Assembly: GCF_000151665.1 (NCBI RefSeq)
Contig: NW_013171826.1
Location: 2,501 to 66,500 of the forward strand
Length of the DNA: 64,000 bases
Direction of reading: 5' to 3'
From: Blastocystis hominis
Lineage: Eukaryota; Sar; Bigyra; Opalinata; Blastocystidae
Part shown: positions 55,466-63,846 of the stretch, piece by piece
Layout: each line of letters starts with the position of its first letter
How positions within the stretch are numbered: position 1 is the stretch's first letter
Translations under genes and position numbers: made by a program
Notes under the pieces: generated by a model
The model's database searches: none
The model's input: the letters and a program-made list of their open reading frames with translations, nothing else
Told to the model about the DNA's origin: nothing

Positions 55466-56863
55466 CTATGCCAGTCCATACCTCGATCGTAGTCCTTTCT
55501 TTTTACTTTGTCGTACATTGCTATCTTTAGGTTGATCCACGTTTGCCATGCCATCACGTGGCTTCTGTACGAACTGGAATTCCTTGGTGTTGATGGCTTT
55601 GCTATAGTCCTGTGGTTTGATTTCAACGGCTTCTTTGATGTCCAAGAGATTGTACGTGCGACTCTTGTCTCTCTTGTTTCTCTTGTCATCGGGACAACGA
55701 AGTTGTCCCGGGACGCACGAAGTGCGTCCCTGTCCCTCACTTCTCGCTATACCCTTGCCTAGTTCCTCTTCGAGTTGCTGTACTTGTCGTTGCTTCTCTT
55801 CCACTTCTTTGCGTTTTCGTTCATCACTCAATGCCTTCGGTAACTTCGAACGCATCTTGTTGATCGCTTGTTGTTTGCTACTCAGCTCGTATGGGACGTA
55901 CTCGACTAGCGAATCGTCATCCAAGTAGTACCATCGTGTGTGCATGCCCATCTGGATATCACGAAGTACCTCGCTCAAATTGGACGGTGGTGGTATCTTC
56001 ATTTTGCGCCACAAATCCTCGCGTCCAAGGATGTCATAGTACAAGAAGATTCGAGTGGCGTTATCCAGAATCTTGTTGCTCAATCGAGAGAATCCTTGGA
56101 AGGCAATGAAGCAACTGGTCTTCCGATGTCGACTCATGCAAGCCATGGTGTCCATGAAGTTCACCACCCAGTGATCGTTCGGCTTCGTGTACAGGTCGTC
56201 GAAGATGTAGATGGACGGATACGTGGTGTCGTTGTAGATCGCCACACTTGATCCATCGTCATTCAATTGTTTGTACGCGACGTCCTCGCTATCCGTAAAG
56301 TCAGGACGCACTTCGTTGTCAGTGTTGATCCATTGCGTCTTAATGCCTGCTTTGTTGGCGACATGTTTGAGCACTTGTGGACACTTGTTTTCATAGCTGA
56401 CCTTTCCCATGAAGAAGCAGATCTTGTCGAACGAGTGAGGTATCTCGTAGCACAACTGATTGATGAGGAACGACTTACCCGACTTGGAAGGAGCAATGAT
56501 GAGCGTGAATTGATTGAGGAATGTGTCCTGGCAATCAAGTTCCCAGTCGAACTTCATAATGCCCATGCTTTCCTTGTTCTGTCGAAGATCCTGCAATTGC
56601 TCGTCAATGGTTTGCTCTGGTTGTATGTAGTCGGCTAGTTCTCGCAGTATTTTGGCATATTGCTTGCTCTTCTCTTCATCGGTCTCATTCTCCATCCGTT
56701 GTTTGATGGTATCCTGCATTACTTCGGCTTGATTGAGCGTATTTTCTGTTCTTCTCGTCAATCGTTTGTTGTTGTACGGACATCGATGGTTAAATCGTCT
56801 TATTCGGTTCTTGATAGCGAGCAATGTTGTATCAATGTTGGGAATGTACGGACTATCTTCCAT
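55466..56863 (-). CDS. ATP: Packaging ATPase, copy C (465 aa)
   Basis: Intact, with Walker A APSKSGKS, Walker B IYIFDDL and FIAFQGFSRL. There is no hairpin loop after WIN (as in B). A different double hairpin (55691-55730) sits in the tail, at a position unlike those in A. Confidence 0.9.
   Translation of the reverse strand: MEDSPYIPNIDTTLLAIKNRIRRFNHRCPYNNKRLTRRTENTLNQAEVMQDTIKQRMENETDEEKSKQYAKILRELADYIQPEQTIDEQLQDLRQNKESMGIMKFDWELDCQDTFLNQFTLIIAPSKSGKSFLINQLCYEIPHSFDKICFFMGKVSYENKCPQVLKHVANKAGIKTQWINTDNEVRPDFTDSEDVAYKQLNDDGSSVAIYNDTTYPSIYIFDDLYTKPNDHWVVNFMDTMACMSRHRKTSCFIAFQGFSRLSNKILDNATRIFLYYDILGREDLWRKMKIPPPSNLSEVLRDIQMGMHTRWYYLDDDSLVEYVPYELSSKQQAINKMRSKLPKALSDERKRKEVEEKQRQVQQLEEELGKGIARSEGQGRTSCVPGQLRCPDDKRNKRDKSRTYNLLDIKEAVEIKPQDYSKAINTKEFQFVQKPRDGMANVDQPKDSNVRQSKKKGLRSRYGLA
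55691..55730 (+). repeat. Double hairpin in ATPase tail, copy C
   Basis: Arms GGGACAAC-GAA-GTTGTCCC and GGGACGCAC-GAA-GTGCGTCCC, in frame; only in C. Confidence 0.87.
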
Positions 56864-56955
56864 TTATTCATGGAGGCAACCACGGCAATCACGACAGCCA
56901 CGGTGACCATGATAGCCAAAGTGAAAAAGGTAGTCACAGCAACCACGGTAGCCAT
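56800..56955 (-). CDS. Small membrane protein, copy C (51 aa)
   Basis: Start directly after the TAA of the 181-aa gene. Hydrophobic helix MATVVAVTTFFTLAIMVTVA onward, with one extra Ser before MNKWK. Open for its whole length and overlapping the ATPase start, as in A and B. Confidence 0.62.
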   Translation of the reverse strand: MATVVAVTTFFTLAIMVTVAVVIAVVASMNKWKIVRTFPTLIQHCSLSRTE

Positions 56956-57501
56956 TTACAGGAAATCGCAATCGAAGACACTATTCTTATCCTTGATTTT
57001 GATTTGCGTTGCTGTGAGAGTTGTGTACGAGAACTCGGTGTTTTTGCCGTCCTTATCTTCCTTCATGAACTCCTTGCTCTCCCCGGTTACCACAAGATCG
57101 ATCGTTGCATCCTTGTATTCGCGAAGATCAGTACATGGCACATTTCGTAGATCGATTTTGATCGGTTTCTTGTCGTTATTCACGATCTTCGTGTTCGGAC
57201 TCAATTTCACTTTGAACTGGATCTCGCCATCGTATTCGCTGTACGGCTGATTCTCTCTCTTCGTCTTATCGAGGATTCTTTTGAACACTTCCGATTGCTC
57301 CTTGGGCAGTGTGATGGAGAAAGTGTTGAACAGTTTCTTCTTGTCTGTTTCGAACTTCGAGTTGTCACCCACGAAAACAATGGTAGCATCGGTGATCTTG
57401 CAGACATACTTAGCCGATTCGCCTTCTTTCTTGAATCCATTCGAAGTGAGAGAAATGTTAGAAGCATTGGAAAGATCGAAAACCTGAATCTTGTTGCTCA
57501 T
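56956..57501 (-). CDS. Possible ssDNA-binding protein, copy C (181 aa)
   Basis: Intact homologue of 15572-16117 with the same acidic aromatic end NSVFDCDFL. Upstream sequence on its strand is AT-rich (AAATATAAATAGATATG). The SSB idea rests only on composition and context. Confidence 0.4.
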   Translation of the reverse strand: MSNKIQVFDLSNASNISLTSNGFKKEGESAKYVCKITDATIVFVGDNSKFETDKKKLFNTFSITLPKEQSEVFKRILDKTKRENQPYSEYDGEIQFKVKLSPNTKIVNNDKKPIKIDLRNVPCTDLREYKDATIDLVVTGESKEFMKEDKDGKNTEFSYTTLTATQIKIKDKNSVFDCDFL

Positions 57502-57557
57502 ATCTATTTATATTTATTTATTGAAATCTTTAAGTGATATTAGTTAGCCTTACGCTT

Positions 57558-57595
57558 GGGGAAGCGTAGCTTCCCCGGGGAGCCTGCGGCTCCCC
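57558..57595 (+). repeat. Double hairpin at capsid gene stop, copy C
   Basis: Arms GGGGAAGC-GTA-GCTTCCCC and GGGGAGCC-TGC-GGCTCCCC. TTACGCT at 57550-57556 and 57596-57602. Confidence 0.92.
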
Positions 57596-58885
57596 TTACG
57601 CTCCCACCGTATTGGCACGGATCATGATGAGGTGCATCTGGGTCGTCGCTGCAACATCCTCTTCCAACTCGATTTCAAACTGGATCTGATTCGCTGCTCG
57701 CATCGGGAACCACTCGGCTAACGGGAAGGCAAAGATTCGGAACTGATTCAACCACGTCTTGTACGTCAACAGCGTGTCGTACTCGTCGGAACGACTATTG
57801 CAAAGATAGTCCATCCATTCGAAGAACGTGTGATCAATTCCATCAGGTGTGTTCGTGTTGTCCACATTGATGATACGCTTCTGTTCACCAGCGATGTTCA
57901 ATGAGATACGCTTGAATCGAATGTCCTTGAGAGTCGAGAAATCGCCATTGTCGTCCGTGAACATCATGAACATCATCTTGACGGGGAAGTTGACCAGCAC
58001 ACGATCATCGATGAAGTTCTGGCCAGAAGGAATGCGGAACGTCTTGGTCATGATCTGGTTCTTCACCAACTGAGTGTCCTCAGGATCGAAGGTCGAATCA
58101 TCGCTCGTCTTGTAACTGTGGTACCAAAGCGTACACGTGTCGAAATACACACCGGTGAAAGCCGTGGCTGATGGAACAGCGTCCGGACTTGTAGCGGTAT
58201 TGATTTTGCCAGCATCGATGTAGAAGTATGCATCGTCGTTCGTGGGATAGATCTGAGCATCCATCTGCGTGAGATTGATGAATCGTTCCTGAGAACAACC
58301 TTCGAAGATGTCTGCAAAGTTCACATTGATCGTCGTGTACGCCGTGGTCGAATTGTTGGGCTGTACGAACTTGAGCATGTTGTAGAACAACTTCCCACCA
58401 TAAGGTCGACCCAGGATGGCCGCAGCTCTCTCGGTTTCATCGTCAGTATCGTAGTCCAATGCATCGTAGTAGATGTAGGACAGTTCCTTCAATCCTTCAT
58501 TCACCACATTGTTGTGCTTGTTGTCCGTGAGCGCATTCAAGAGTGACCGGATCTGGCCGATGTTTTCATTGTCAGCACTCAGAGGCAAGGACGCCAAGTT
58601 CTCACCATTCCAATAGGTGTACGTGACCTTCGTGTTGTTCACAATGCCCGACATGTTCTTCTTCACCGGAACATAGAATACCTTGGGTGAACCTGTTGCG
58701 TTATTTGCCAATCCGGTGATCTTGAGCTTGAACGTCATTCGAGACTTGTACAGATTGAAGTACACGTCATCACCGGATGGAGCGATCGTCCAATTGATCA
58801 CATCGGTCGACTTGATGTTATTGGACTGATTGCTGAACACAATCTGCGATTCGTAGTTATGCACAGGAGGAATTGTAGTAGCCAT
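57596..58885 (-). CDS. Major capsid protein candidate, copy C (429 aa)
   Basis: Intact. It differs from A mainly in small surface-type stretches (NATGSPKVFYV; DALDYDTDDETERA). A double hairpin lies at the stop codon, with TTACGCT on both sides. Confidence 0.65.
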   Translation of the reverse strand: MATTIPPVHNYESQIVFSNQSNNIKSTDVINWTIAPSGDDVYFNLYKSRMTFKLKITGLANNATGSPKVFYVPVKKNMSGIVNNTKVTYTYWNGENLASLPLSADNENIGQIRSLLNALTDNKHNNVVNEGLKELSYIYYDALDYDTDDETERAAAILGRPYGGKLFYNMLKFVQPNNSTTAYTTINVNFADIFEGCSQERFINLTQMDAQIYPTNDDAYFYIDAGKINTATSPDAVPSATAFTGVYFDTCTLWYHSYKTSDDSTFDPEDTQLVKNQIMTKTFRIPSGQNFIDDRVLVNFPVKMMFMMFTDDNGDFSTLKDIRFKRISLNIAGEQKRIINVDNTNTPDGIDHTFFEWMDYLCNSRSDEYDTLLTYKTWLNQFRIFAFPLAEWFPMRAANQIQFEIELEEDVAATTQMHLIMIRANTVGA

Positions 58886-58893
58886 TTATTATA

Positions 58894-58936
58894 GGGCGAG
58901 AATTAAAATTCTCGCCCGGGGAATCGTAGATTCCCC
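58894..58936 (+). repeat. Double hairpin in capsid/fibre spacer, copy C only
   Basis: Arm 1 stem GGGCGAGAATT around AA, arm 2 GGGGAATC-GTA-GATTCCCC. Absent from A and B; 42 bp from the next element. Confidence 0.86.
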
Positions 58937-58978
58937 AATTACTACGAGGAAAAAACTGTTTTCTCTCCTCCATAGCAA

Positions 58979-59020
58979 GGGACAGCGAAGCTGTCCCGGG
59001 GAAAAACAAAGTTTTTCCCC
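58979..59020 (+). repeat. Double hairpin before fibre-like gene, copy C
   Basis: Identical to 17529-17570. Confidence 0.87.
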
Positions 59021-59028
59021 TGTAGTAA

Positions 59029-60297
59029 ATGGCAACACCAACACAACCTGAGAAACTTGTATATCTCCAGAATGGAGTATTCAAACGCAAGGAGATGACC
59101 GAGGGTATCCAGTACTACTCGGACAACTCTTTCGACACGTTCGCATTTCCGTCGACCAATGGCAACTACGTGCTTACCAAGACTGACGATGTGTACACAT
59201 GGTCGGTCGCAGGTGAAGATTTCACTTCCTTGGATAACTCGTATTTCAAGGGTAGCGATGGACAATCGATTATCATTCCAGCCAATGGAGCTATTCCCTT
59301 CTTCAAGAATAACTCGGCGTTCGGAGCGATCAATCTGCCAGAAAGTGGTTCTTTCATTCTCACGACTGACCCGGATAGTGGTCCTTCATTGGAAGCGTTG
59401 ACGAAGCCCGTAATTTTCGAGGCACTCGAACTTACGAGCACGTCGGACTGGTATGCGATACCGAACTGGAATTCGACCAAGAGTGATTCGAAGGATCTAT
59501 TTTTACCAAGTAAGTCGGGAACGTTCTTCCTTTCAGCCGATTCGAACAATGACTTCCTGTTCAACAAGGTCACACCAAGAAGTCTTTTCCATGAAGCTCT
59601 AGGAATCGGATCTGATGGGCAGAGAATCGTCACCTACTGGAACGATGGAGCCCATGGTCTACCATTGCCAACCACGGCAGGCTATGCGACATTCAAGGTC
59701 GAGAGTAGCAATGAGAGTCCAATTCTTACTAATCTCACGCCTGAGATCGTCTACAAAGACATCCTCGGGTGTACTAGCAATGAAAAGTGTCTCGTGTACA
59801 ACAATGGGGCCAACGTGTCCAAGCTAACAATCCCATCCACTGCTGACAAGTACGTCATGGAAGTCAAAGAAAACGGCACAGTCTCGTTATCACCCACATC
59901 GGCTAAATTGAGTAAGACATTCGAGTACACCTCCTGGACAAGTGGACACCAGGTTGTTAGCGAGGCACTCACGTCGGAAGGTTCAGACCTTTCTGCACCC
60001 ATCAAATTGGAACCCAACAAGACGTACATGATCACCATCGATGCCGTACTTCGTTGTGACAACTATGAACAGGCACTTGTAGGATTCACGAGCGTGCCAA
60101 CTCTCGTAATGGGTGTCGAGACAGCTACAATCATTAAAGCAAGCTTGAATAATCCAGTGCCAACAACGACATTGAGTGGCACGAACATATTCACATCAGT
60201 ACGTCCTGTAGATATGAAAATTCAAATCTTACGTTCTGGAGACACCACGATCGAACATTACTTCACTCGACTGAAGGTAAGCATCATGGAAGTGTAG
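59029..60297 (+). CDS. Fibre-like beta-repeat protein, copy C (422 aa)
   Basis: Intact, with the same repeat openings as A and few substitutions. Two tandem double hairpins (58894, 58979) fill the spacer between it and the divergent capsid gene. Confidence 0.6.
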   Translation: MATPTQPEKLVYLQNGVFKRKEMTEGIQYYSDNSFDTFAFPSTNGNYVLTKTDDVYTWSVAGEDFTSLDNSYFKGSDGQSIIIPANGAIPFFKNNSAFGAINLPESGSFILTTDPDSGPSLEALTKPVIFEALELTSTSDWYAIPNWNSTKSDSKDLFLPSKSGTFFLSADSNNDFLFNKVTPRSLFHEALGIGSDGQRIVTYWNDGAHGLPLPTTAGYATFKVESSNESPILTNLTPEIVYKDILGCTSNEKCLVYNNGANVSKLTIPSTADKYVMEVKENGTVSLSPTSAKLSKTFEYTSWTSGHQVVSEALTSEGSDLSAPIKLEPNKTYMITIDAVLRCDNYEQALVGFTSVPTLVMGVETATIIKASLNNPVPTTTLSGTNIFTSVRPVDMKIQILRSGDTTIEHYFTRLKVSIMEV

Positions 60298-60323
60298 GGG
60301 GAGGAGACAAAGTGAAAAAGGAA

Positions 60324-60339
60324 GCCGTGGCTTCCAGTC
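60324..60339 (+). repeat. Single short hairpin
   Basis: GGAAGCCGTGGCTTCC in the spacer between two convergent genes, flanked by CAAAGTGAAA on one side and TTTTACTTTG on the other. Confidence 0.6.
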
Positions 60340-60341
60340 TT

Positions 60342-60779
60342 TTACTTTGGCGGTAATCGTTTACCCGATACACATTCGAGTTGATCAAATGCAACACCAT
60401 CGATATCAATGATAATTATATCACCACCTAATGTCATCACACGATGACCTTCGATATCATAGATATTCTCATTGAAAGCACGGAGTTCAGCAATGTTTCG
60501 GGGAAGCTTCGCTTCCCCGGCGGGACTTTGTGGGAAGTCTTCGGCTTCCCGGGGCGACAAAGTCGCCCCACTTTGTCCCCCATACTTCACTATGTATTTA
60601 TCATCATAACATGATTTCACAAGAAGATGTTGAAGATCGGGTGAATTTATCATCATATAAGGAGGATTATACTCATTATGATAATTTGTACCTTTTGGGT
60701 CCTCAACAAATGAATTAATCATATCATGCACATATTTACGTGTGATATCAAGACGTTCATCATTCATCCAACAGTTCAT
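60342..60779 (-). CDS. 129-aa protein homologue with nested insertion, copy C (145 aa)
   Basis: Same family as 18928-19317, but more diverged at the ends. A nested double hairpin (60500-60580) is read in frame and adds about 27 residues rich in Gly/Ala/Pro/Arg before NENIYDIEGHRV. The C-terminus is shorter. Upstream on its strand: AATGTAAACATAAATAGAAATACAAATG shows the A-rich leader in two parts, AACATAAATAGAAATACAAA then ATG. Confidence 0.55.
   Translation of the reverse strand: MNCWMNDERLDITRKYVHDMINSFVEDPKGTNYHNEYNPPYMMINSPDLQHLLVKSCYDDKYIVKYGGQSGATLSPREAEDFPQSPAGEAKLPRNIAELRAFNENIYDIEGHRVMTLGGDIIIIDIDGVAFDQLECVSGKRLPPK
60500..60580 (+). repeat. Double hairpin nested in a double hairpin, in 129-aa-type gene
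   Basis: Outer arm 1 GGGGAAGC-TTC-GCTTCCCC (60500-60518). Outer arm 2 is split after CGGGACTTTGT by a 38-bp double hairpin (60532-60569), with ACTTTGT at 60525-60531 and 60570-60576. Read in frame. Confidence 0.92.
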
Positions 60780-60827
60780 TTGTATTTCTATTTATGTTTA
60801 CATTATTTAAATCTATTTAGGCATCCC

Positions 60828-61067
60828 TCATTTCACTTTAATCTCTGTCGGACTGATCGATATATCACTCCCACTATCATCACTACTCTCGTTCTTCTCG
60901 TTGTACACGCACAAGCAGTGACATCTGTCCTTGCATTTCGAATCAATGGGGAGAGCTTCGCTCTCCCCGGGACAGCTTCGCTGTCCCATCACAACCACCA
61001 GTTTGTGGTTCTTCCTTCCACTCATCCATTTCCATGCACTTTTCAGCCATTGAATAAAGCGGTTCAT
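60828..61067 (-). CDS. Small Trp/Cys protein with hairpin insertion, copy C (79 aa)
   Basis: N-terminus and Cys/His tail as in A, separated by 16 extra residues (MGQRSCPGESEALPID) encoded by a double hairpin at 60948-60987. A and B have no insertion here. Start codon back to back with integrase. Confidence 0.6.
   Translation of the reverse strand: MNRFIQWLKSAWKWMSGRKNHKLVVVMGQRSCPGESEALPIDSKCKDRCHCLCVYNEKNESSDDSGSDISISPTEIKVK
60948..60987 (+). repeat. Double hairpin in 63-aa-type gene, copy C
   Basis: Arms GGGGAGAGC-TTC-GCTCTCCCC and GGGACAGC-TTC-GCTGTCCC; near-repeat ATCAA/ATCACAA on the two sides. Empty in A and B. Confidence 0.88.
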
Positions 61068-61069
61068 TT

Positions 61070-62143
61070 ATGAACGAGATCAAGGAACTACGGAAACCAG
61101 CCAAGCGAAAAGGTGCAACTCGAGTGATCATCAGTTCATTCAAGAGAAACATATACTTCATCGATCTCATCGATTTCTCTTCCAAACAAGACAAATGGAT
61201 TCAGGAAGTGTTGGGCAGACAGAAGAGTACAGGATTCCACAAGAATCGTGGATACAAGTATGTCCTTGTGTGCATTGATGGATATTCGAAATACCTGATG
61301 GCTCGGCGACTGAAAAGCAAGAGTGCCACAGAAGTCACGCATGCGATGAAGGACATCATTCAGACATACGGACCACCAAAGCATATTTGCTCTGATCGAG
61401 GTACCGAGTTCACCAATGCCATCTTTCGTACCAACATCTTGGACAAGTATGACATCACCATGTATCACATGGATTCAGCGAATAAGGCAGTACTAGCCGA
61501 ACGAACAATTCGAGATATCAAGGAAGACATCATGGTTCCATTCAATCAATCGAAAGGTGTGTGGTTCGACTTGATCGATGGTGCCGTTCGTAGACACAAT
61601 GCAAGGAAGAACAGAGACACCGGATATGCACCCACTGACATTTGGAACAACAACATCTTGTACACGGAGAAGACAGAACCATCCAACATGACAGCGAAGG
61701 ACACAACACCTCAATTCAATGTGGGTGATTATGTTCGAGTGACACGAAGACCTCGCGTTCTGGAAAAGCGATCATTGACGAGCAAATGGTCTCAGGACTT
61801 GTATCAAGTTGTTGACATTGACGATCGATTCATGCCATTGATGTACGAAGTGAAGAATATGGAAAGCGGTAGCAAGCAGAAGTGCTATCATTGGGAACTC
61901 CTGGCTAGCAAATGCAAACCACAGCCAGCACCACCAGTCACGCGATCCAAGAGTCGAAAGGAACCCAATGCATTGAGAGAGGTAGCAAGGTCACATCGAC
62001 CCATTACGAGGAGCCAGAATGGGACGACTTTGTCGTCCCGGCGGAACTTCGTGGGAAGCCGAAGGCTTCCCGGGGCGACAAAGTCGTCCCACTTTGTTCC
62101 GCCACAGAAACAACGTCGCCTAAATGTTCGAAAACGATCGTGA
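61070..62143 (+). CDS. INT: RVE integrase, copy C (357 aa)
   Basis: Intact catalytic core (IDLIDFSS, CSDRGTEFTN, VLAERTIRDIK). The basic tail is lengthened by a nested double hairpin (62021-62103) read in frame. The last 140 bases overlap the convergent 202-aa-type gene, and both frames cross the insertion. Confidence 0.92.
   Translation: MNEIKELRKPAKRKGATRVIISSFKRNIYFIDLIDFSSKQDKWIQEVLGRQKSTGFHKNRGYKYVLVCIDGYSKYLMARRLKSKSATEVTHAMKDIIQTYGPPKHICSDRGTEFTNAIFRTNILDKYDITMYHMDSANKAVLAERTIRDIKEDIMVPFNQSKGVWFDLIDGAVRRHNARKNRDTGYAPTDIWNNNILYTEKTEPSNMTAKDTTPQFNVGDYVRVTRRPRVLEKRSLTSKWSQDLYQVVDIDDRFMPLMYEVKNMESGSKQKCYHWELLASKCKPQPAPPVTRSKSRKEPNALREVARSHRPITRSQNGTTLSSRRNFVGSRRLPGATKSSHFVPPQKQRRLNVRKRS
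62021..62103 (+). repeat. Nested double hairpin in integrase tail
   Basis: Outer arm 1 GGGACGAC-TTT-GTCGTCCC. Outer arm 2 is split by a 38-bp double hairpin (62053-62090) almost identical to the inner one at 60532, flanked by ACTTCGT (62046-62052) and ACTTTGT (62091-62097). Confidence 0.92.
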
Positions 62144-62212
62144 TGCTCTTCACACCACCTAGAAGCATGAGAGGAAGATTCGAATACGTACGAAGGACAG
62201 GAGAGTTGTAGG

Positions 62213-62229
62213 GGGAAGCGTTGCTTCCC
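62213..62229 (+). repeat. Single hairpin in 202-aa-type gene, copy C
   Basis: GGGAAGC-GTT-GCTTCCC; A and B lack it. Confidence 0.65.
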
Positions 62230-62693
62230 ACAATATTCACAACAGCATAACCAGTATGAGACACAAGACTATTCAATGTATCGATGTACGGTCTGTCTAG
62301 GATAGGCGTGTTGTCAAACGTGACTAGCACTCGATAACCCTTTTCAACCACCGATTCGATTGACATGCAATCGTTGAACATGTCATCGGGAAGGTACGTT
62401 ATGACAGTCGTGGTTATCAGGTACGATCCGGACGGCATAGGCGGCATACCATCACCACCCCATTCGCTATTGAATGATTCGGTAGTTTCTGGTGTGTATT
62501 CGAAGACAAATGCTTCATTCGCTCTTCACGATACAAGCCGCACTCCCCCACGAGTATTGAGGAACACCATCCACTGTCTCTCGAATTAGCACATGATGAC
62601 CGTCCTTCTCTGGCATGTTGATGAGCATGTTGTCGAGCTTCTTGAACGTGTAGTTGTTTCCATTGCTGCTGAAAATGTACGACATTTACTTTT

Positions 62694-63251
62694 TTACTTT
62701 GGATGATTTCGTTGATATGCACGAACGTACACACCCTTCAGACACGCACCATCATCGATGAACAAATCGGACAACTCGGGAGGCACTTCATCATCCACCA
62801 CCTTGAAGACCACGCGAACATAGTAGTTGGAGAAGAAGTAAACAGCACGATTCTCGGTCGTTACACCGATTATGTGAGTGGGTAGTGAATTGGGGGCACT
62901 ACGTGCCCCGGGAGCAACTTCGTTGCTCCCTGCATCGCCTCTCCAAAACACGTTCAGAGGCACACCGAGCAGACCATTGGATTTCAATTGAGGTAATAGA
63001 TACTCCCATTCATCCTCGGTAAACAAAGGTGGGCGAGTTTCGTCCAACGTCATCTCCATGCAATCATAGTCGTGCAAGATCAAACCACAGTTCACATTTG
63101 CTTGCGGAGTGCAAACACTGAAGCCGAATAGACGCTCGGAATTGATCGGATACTTGGTGTGAATGATGATGTCGGCGAGTTCGATATTCTCGTCCTCACA
63201 AGTGCGTACCAGGGAAGACCATGTGTTGTTTTCTGTTTTCTTGTACTTCAT
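62694..63251 (-). CDS. 169-aa protein homologue with hairpin insertion, copy C
   Basis: I take the start at ATG 63251 (MKYKKTENN), shared with A and B, although the frame is open further upstream. Intact; a double hairpin (62893-62930) adds GDAGSNEVAPGARSAPN after VFWR. The rest is nearly identical to A. Confidence 0.62.
   Translation of the reverse strand: MKYKKTENNTWSSLVRTCEDENIELADIIIHTKYPINSERLFGFSVCTPQANVNCGLILHDYDCMEMTLDETRPPLFTEDEWEYLLPQLKSNGLLGVPLNVFWRGDAGSNEVAPGARSAPNSLPTHIIGVTTENRAVYFFSNYYVRVVFKVVDDEVPPELSDLFIDDGACLKGVYVRAYQRNHPK
62893..62930 (+). repeat. Double hairpin in 169-aa-type gene, copy C
   Basis: Arms GGGGCAC-TAC-GTGCCCC and GGGAGCAAC-TTC-GTTGCTCCC, in frame; empty in A. 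Confidence 0.88.
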
Positions 63252-63319
63252 TTTTATCATGATCTTAACTAGGGTTAAAAGAGAAAATATAAATATCATA
63301 AATACTACTAAATATATAA

Positions 63320-63748
63320 ATGAATAGACCTACTCACACTTTGAATCCCAATACTGGCCGAGAAATCCAAATCAACGGAGTTCGCTTCTGGAACCTTCTC
63401 AAACGTGGATTCAAGTACGACGAGAAATTGAATCGCTTGTACGACAAACCATTACCACCGGATACGACGAAGTACGTTCCCAAGTCGAGAATGCTTTCTC
63501 CCAGCAATCGCTCCATGATTATTGGTGGCACAGCATACTACGAGTTACTCCATGACAACTACAGACGCGTAAAAGGACAATGGGTGAAAATGAGCAAAGA
63601 AGAAGCCGAGGCGTACGATAACGACCCAGACATTAGCCTTGCATTCGCTGACCCCAATTCTAGTGATTCTGATTCATCGGAATCCGAGTTCTACGACATC
63701 GATGAATTCGAGTACGATGCGGATGGTCATGCCATTTTCCCATTCTAG
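63320..63748 (+). CDS. Adapter-like small protein, copy C (142 aa)
   Basis: Intact and nearly identical to 21623-22051, with both modules and the acidic tail. Confidence 0.65.
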   Translation: MNRPTHTLNPNTGREIQINGVRFWNLLKRGFKYDEKLNRLYDKPLPPDTTKYVPKSRMLSPSNRSMIIGGTAYYELLHDNYRRVKGQWVKMSKEEAEAYDNDPDISLAFADPNSSDSDSSESEFYDIDEFEYDADGHAIFPF

Positions 63749-63846
63749 GGATGCCTTCGGTAGCTCAAGGAGGAAGCCAAGCTCCTAACTATTTCACTTT
63801 GGTCACACGTGTATCACCACTTAAAGATTTTGTGACCCTTATATAA

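Larger units (their letters stand above)
62004..62685 (-). pseudogene. 202-aa protein homologue, frameshifted, copy C
   Basis: Starts at ATG 62685 as in A; base changes near 62520-62545 (GCTCTTCACG against GCTTTCACG in A) shift the frame, which is open again from 62447 to 62004. The conserved end GVKSITIVFEHL is present, followed by a tail encoded by the nested hairpin. A single hairpin (62213-62229) also lies in frame. Confidence 0.7.
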
